Source of the DNA: Streptomyces tauricus
Lineage (GTDB): Bacteria > Actinomycetota > Actinomycetes > Streptomycetales > Streptomycetaceae
Direction of reading: 5' to 3'
DNA: 64,000 nucleotides
Assembly: GCF_014650955.1 (NCBI RefSeq)
Contig: NZ_BMVY01000001.1
Location: forward strand, 930,001 to 994,000
The position numbers and the translations under genes were made by a program. Shown one piece after another: positions 61,803 through 64,000 of this stretch. The notes under the pieces were generated by a model, which did not search any database, had not been told where the DNA came from, and saw only the letters and a program-made list of their open reading frames with translations. Numbering within the stretch: position 1 is the first letter of the stretch; each line of letters opens with the position of its first letter.

Positions 61803-63623
61803 TCAGTCGAGGGCGTCCATCTCCTTGTCGAGGGAGAGTGCGGCCGTGATGAGCGCCAGGTGTGTGAACGCCTGCGGGAAGTTTCCGAGCTGCTCCCCCG
61901 TCGAGCCGATCTCCTCCGCGAACAGGCCCACGGGGTTGGCGTAGGTGAGCATCTTGTCGAAGGCGTACCTGGCCGGGCCGAGCTGACCCGCCTGCGCCAG
62001 CGCGTCGACGTACAGGAAGCTGCACAGGGAGAACGTGCCCTCGTTGCCGCGCAGGCCGTCCGGGGACGCCTGCGGGTCGTAGCGCTGGACGAGGCTGTCG
62101 GAGACGAGTTCCTGTTCCATCGCGTCGAGGGTCGACAGCCAGCGCGGGTCCTTGGGCGAGATGAACCCCACGGAGGGCATGAGCAGCAGAGACGCGTCGA
62201 GAGTGGTGTCCTCGTAGTTCTGGACGAACGACTGCCGTCGGGTGCTCCAGCCGCGCTCCATCACCTGGCGCAGGATGTTGTCCCGGGCCGCGGTCCACTC
62301 GGGGACGTCGGCGGGCCGGGCGAAGTCACGGGCCATCCGGATGCCCCGGTCGAAGGCGACCCAGCACATGAGCCGGCTGTAGGTGAAGTCCTTCTGGCCG
62401 CCCCGGGTCTCCCAGATCCCCTCGTCGGGCCGGTCCCAGGCCTTGACCAGCCAGTCCAGCACCCCGGACAGGGCCAGCCAGCCGTCGTACGGCGGTGCGT
62501 TGCCGGCGCCCTGCACGGTGTGCGAGAGGGCCAGGACGGCCTCTCCGTAGATGTCGAGCTGGAGCTGTCCCGCGGCGCCGTTGCCCGCGTACACCGGTGC
62601 CGAACCGCGGTAGCCCTCGAAGTGGTCGAGGGGCACCTCGGGCAGCTCGGGGTCGCCGTCGACGCGGTACATGATCTGCAGGGGCTCTCCGCTGACCGTG
62701 CGGCCCGCCTTCACCCGGTCGCCGAGCCAGCTGCGGAAGGCGTGCGCCTCCTCGACATGGCCGAGGCCCAGCAGGGCGCCGACCGACATCGATCCGTCGC
62801 GCACCCAGGTGTAGCGGTAGTCCCAGTTGCGCCCGCCGCCGATCTGTTCGGGGAGCCCCATGGTGGGTGCCGCGACGGGGGCCCCGGTCGGCGCGTAGGT
62901 GAGCAGCTTGAGGGTGATGGCCGCCCTGTTCACCATGTCCTGCCAGCGTCCGCGGTAGTGGCTGCGGCGGACCCAGGCGTGCCAGAAGTCCCGGGTGCTC
63001 TCGAACAGCGCCCGGACGTCCGCGGGTGTCAGGGGCGATACGGGGGTGTCGTCGGTGTCGCCCACCGTCAGGACGAGGGCGGCGAAATCCCCTTGCTCCA
63101 TGGTCAGTTCGCCGCGGACGTCGTCGCCGTCGCCGCTCCACCGCACCGGGCCGACCGTCTGCACCACGGCCTGGGCGCCGGGGGCGTCGAAGCGCACGGC
63201 GTCCGTGCCGAGGTCGACGCGGTGCCCGGCACGGCCGTAGTCGAAGCGTGGCCGGCACTCCAGTGAGAAGCGGACCCGGCCGCGGGTCACCCGCAGGATT
63301 CGTACGACCCGGTGTCGGCCCGCCGCGCGCTCGGGGTGCTCCACCGGCATGAAGTCGATCACTTCGCCGACGCCCGACTCCGTCAGGAAACGGGTCACCA
63401 GGATCGCGGTGTCCTGAAGGTAGATCTGCACCGGTGGCTGGGCGGTGTCGGCGGTCACGGTGAAGTGACCACCGCGTTCGTGGTCGAGGAGCGAGGCGAA
63501 CACACTGGGCGAGTCGAACCTGGGCGCGCACAGCCAGTCGATCGTGCCGTCGGAGGAGACCAGTGCGGCGGTCTGGAGGTCGCCCACCAGTCCGTGGTCG
63601 GCGATGGGGGGATAGCGTCGCAT
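61803..63623 (-). CDS. Glycoside hydrolase family 15 protein (glucoamylase/trehalase type)
   Basis: This 606-residue protein has an N-terminal beta-sandwich (RRYPPIADHGLVGDLQTAAL, SSDGTIDWLCAPRFDSPSVF) and a C-terminal (alpha/alpha)6 barrel. RNWDYRYTWVRDGSM is the substrate-binding signature. The general acid Glu is in DEGIWETRGG near 404 and the general base Glu in LFAEEIGSTGEQLGNF near 569. There is no signal peptide, as in actinobacterial GH15 trehalases, so intracellular trehalose or glycan hydrolysis is likely. AAGGGAG precedes ATG 63623. The LAL regulator gene is 117 bp downstream. Confidence 0.92.
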   Translation of the reverse strand: MRRYPPIADHGLVGDLQTAALVSSDGTIDWLCAPRFDSPSVFASLLDHERGGHFTVTADTAQPPVQIYLQDTAILVTRFLTESGVGEVIDFMPVEHPERAAGRHRVVRILRVTRGRVRFSLECRPRFDYGRAGHRVDLGTDAVRFDAPGAQAVVQTVGPVRWSGDGDDVRGELTMEQGDFAALVLTVGDTDDTPVSPLTPADVRALFESTRDFWHAWVRRSHYRGRWQDMVNRAAITLKLLTYAPTGAPVAAPTMGLPEQIGGGRNWDYRYTWVRDGSMSVGALLGLGHVEEAHAFRSWLGDRVKAGRTVSGEPLQIMYRVDGDPELPEVPLDHFEGYRGSAPVYAGNGAAGQLQLDIYGEAVLALSHTVQGAGNAPPYDGWLALSGVLDWLVKAWDRPDEGIWETRGGQKDFTYSRLMCWVAFDRGIRMARDFARPADVPEWTAARDNILRQVMERGWSTRRQSFVQNYEDTTLDASLLLMPSVGFISPKDPRWLSTLDAMEQELVSDSLVQRYDPQASPDGLRGNEGTFSLCSFLYVDALAQAGQLGPARYAFDKMLTYANPVGLFAEEIGSTGEQLGNFPQAFTHLALITAALSLDKEMDALD

Positions 63624-63810
63624 GGTCGGTGCTCCCTTCCGGCCGGAGCGCCCCCGGGCATCGGATGTCCCGGCACCGTGTCACGCCCCACGACTGCCAA
63701 CATCGCCGGGCCGGGCCGCGTGGACCTCCCCCGCGACGGGTGAGATCGCCCGCCGCAACGCAAGGCGCAGAGTCCGCACGCCTTGCTGACGCGCCCCGAA
63801 GGCGTCTTTC

Positions 63811-63830
63811 AGGGGCGCGGGGAACTGCGC
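63811..63830 (+). repeat. Copy of the AGGGGCGCGGGGAACTGCGC intergenic repeat
   Basis: This copy is identical to the one at 29349-29368, 34 kb away, including a CTTTC just before it. It lies between a hairpin and the GH15 promoter region. Confidence 0.8.
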
Positions 63831-63840
63831 ACCGGGGGTT

Positions 63841-63857
63841 CGGGGGCGGAGCCCCCG
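63841..63857 (-). terminator. Hairpin terminator after the truncated gene at the window end
   Basis: CGGGGGC-GGA-GCCCCCG forms a 7-bp all-GC stem with a 3-nt loop, 26 bp beyond the stop at 63884 on the minus strand. Confidence 0.6.
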
Positions 63858-63883
63858 AGGGCAGTGACGGGGCGCCCGGCCGC

Positions 63884-64000
63884 TCAGGAGAACAGGGCGT
63901 CCAGATCCGGCTTCTTGTCGCCGAAGAGCCCGTCCCGCTCACCGAGCGACGCCAGCTTCTCCAGGGAGGCCATGTCCACCTCGGACGGCCAGCTGGGCAG
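63884..64000 (-). CDS. C-terminal end of a probable ABC transporter substrate-binding protein
   Basis: Only the last 38 residues are in the window: LPSWPSEVDMASLEKLASLG then ERDGLFGDKKPDLDALFS and stop. The pattern resembles the C-terminus of NitT/TauT-type (sulfonate or nitrate) binding proteins, where a similar ...SLEKL...GL...PDLD.LF ending is common. This is weak evidence. The N-terminus lies beyond base 64000. Confidence 0.5.
   Translation of the reverse strand: MPSWPSEVDMASLEKLASLGERDGLFGDKKPDLDALFS

Overview
The window is very GC-rich, densely coding DNA with strong third-position G/C bias and purine-rich ribosome binding sites. It carries an actinobacterial gene set: SpoIIE-type PP2C phosphatases, RsbW-like ATPases, snapalysin, a TTA-containing regulator gene and zinc-free ribosomal protein paralogues. 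All of this points to a Streptomyces chromosome. I see no insertion sequence, prophage, plasmid origin, CRISPR array, rRNA or tRNA. Both ends cut a gene: a PhoD phosphatase at base 1 and the 3' end of a probable transporter binding protein at base 64000.

Layout. 1-7.8 kb: a Tat-exported PhoD-like phosphatase, two small membrane proteins, a CatB/Vat-type acetyltransferase, a HEAT-repeat protein, a cyclase-family hydrolase overlapping a ThDP enzyme, and a lipoprotein with an emfourin-like domain. 7.8-17.1 kb: a kinase-like protein, a GAF-SpoIIE phosphatase, an ArsR-type regulator, polyphosphate kinase 2, a membrane pseudokinase, an RsbW-like ATPase, snapalysin, and an operon of zinc-free L33/L31/L36 paralogues. 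17.4-29.2 kb: a 990-residue GAF-PAS-PAS-GAF-SpoIIE-HATPase protein, CYTH-CHAD, a PLP D-cysteine desulfhydrase-like enzyme, azlCD with a divergent CGNR regulator, DUF952, a membrane molybdopterin oxidoreductase with a fasciclin lipoprotein, a zinc ribbon and a stand-alone hemC. 29.4-36.7 kb: TetR plus SGNH hydrolase, a second RsbW-like ATPase, YceI, a large membrane protein and a TPR protein. 37.1-48.4 kb: a third SpoIIE protein with a TTA codon, DUF2071, a DEAD-box helicase behind a cold-shock gene, a DapB-like reductase with a CMD-family protein, cholesterol oxidase and a PucR regulator. 48.6-64 kb: a YihY protein, TetR plus threonine aldolase, and a run of membrane and stress-type genes (DUF7144, SHOCT, HdeD, DUF2252), a LuxR-type ATPase regulator and a GH15 glucanohydrolase.

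Two themes link the genes. The first is partner-switching style signalling: three SpoIIE phosphatases and two free RsbW-like ATPases are present, but no sigma factor or STAS anti-anti-sigma factor, so their partners must lie elsewhere. The second is stress and envelope adaptation: cold shock, zinc starvation, polyphosphate, HdeD/YihY/DUF2252 and GH15.

The sites most worth a second look are non-coding. They include an intrinsic terminator with a U-tract upstream of the pseudokinase with no gene feeding it, several short-period tandem repeats between genes (8, 10, 16, 19 and 23 bp), a 54-nt hairpin in a divergent promoter region, clear palindromic operators in front of TetR-type units, and six genes whose -10 box lies 6-7 nt before the start codon. 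I did not see one unmistakable new system.
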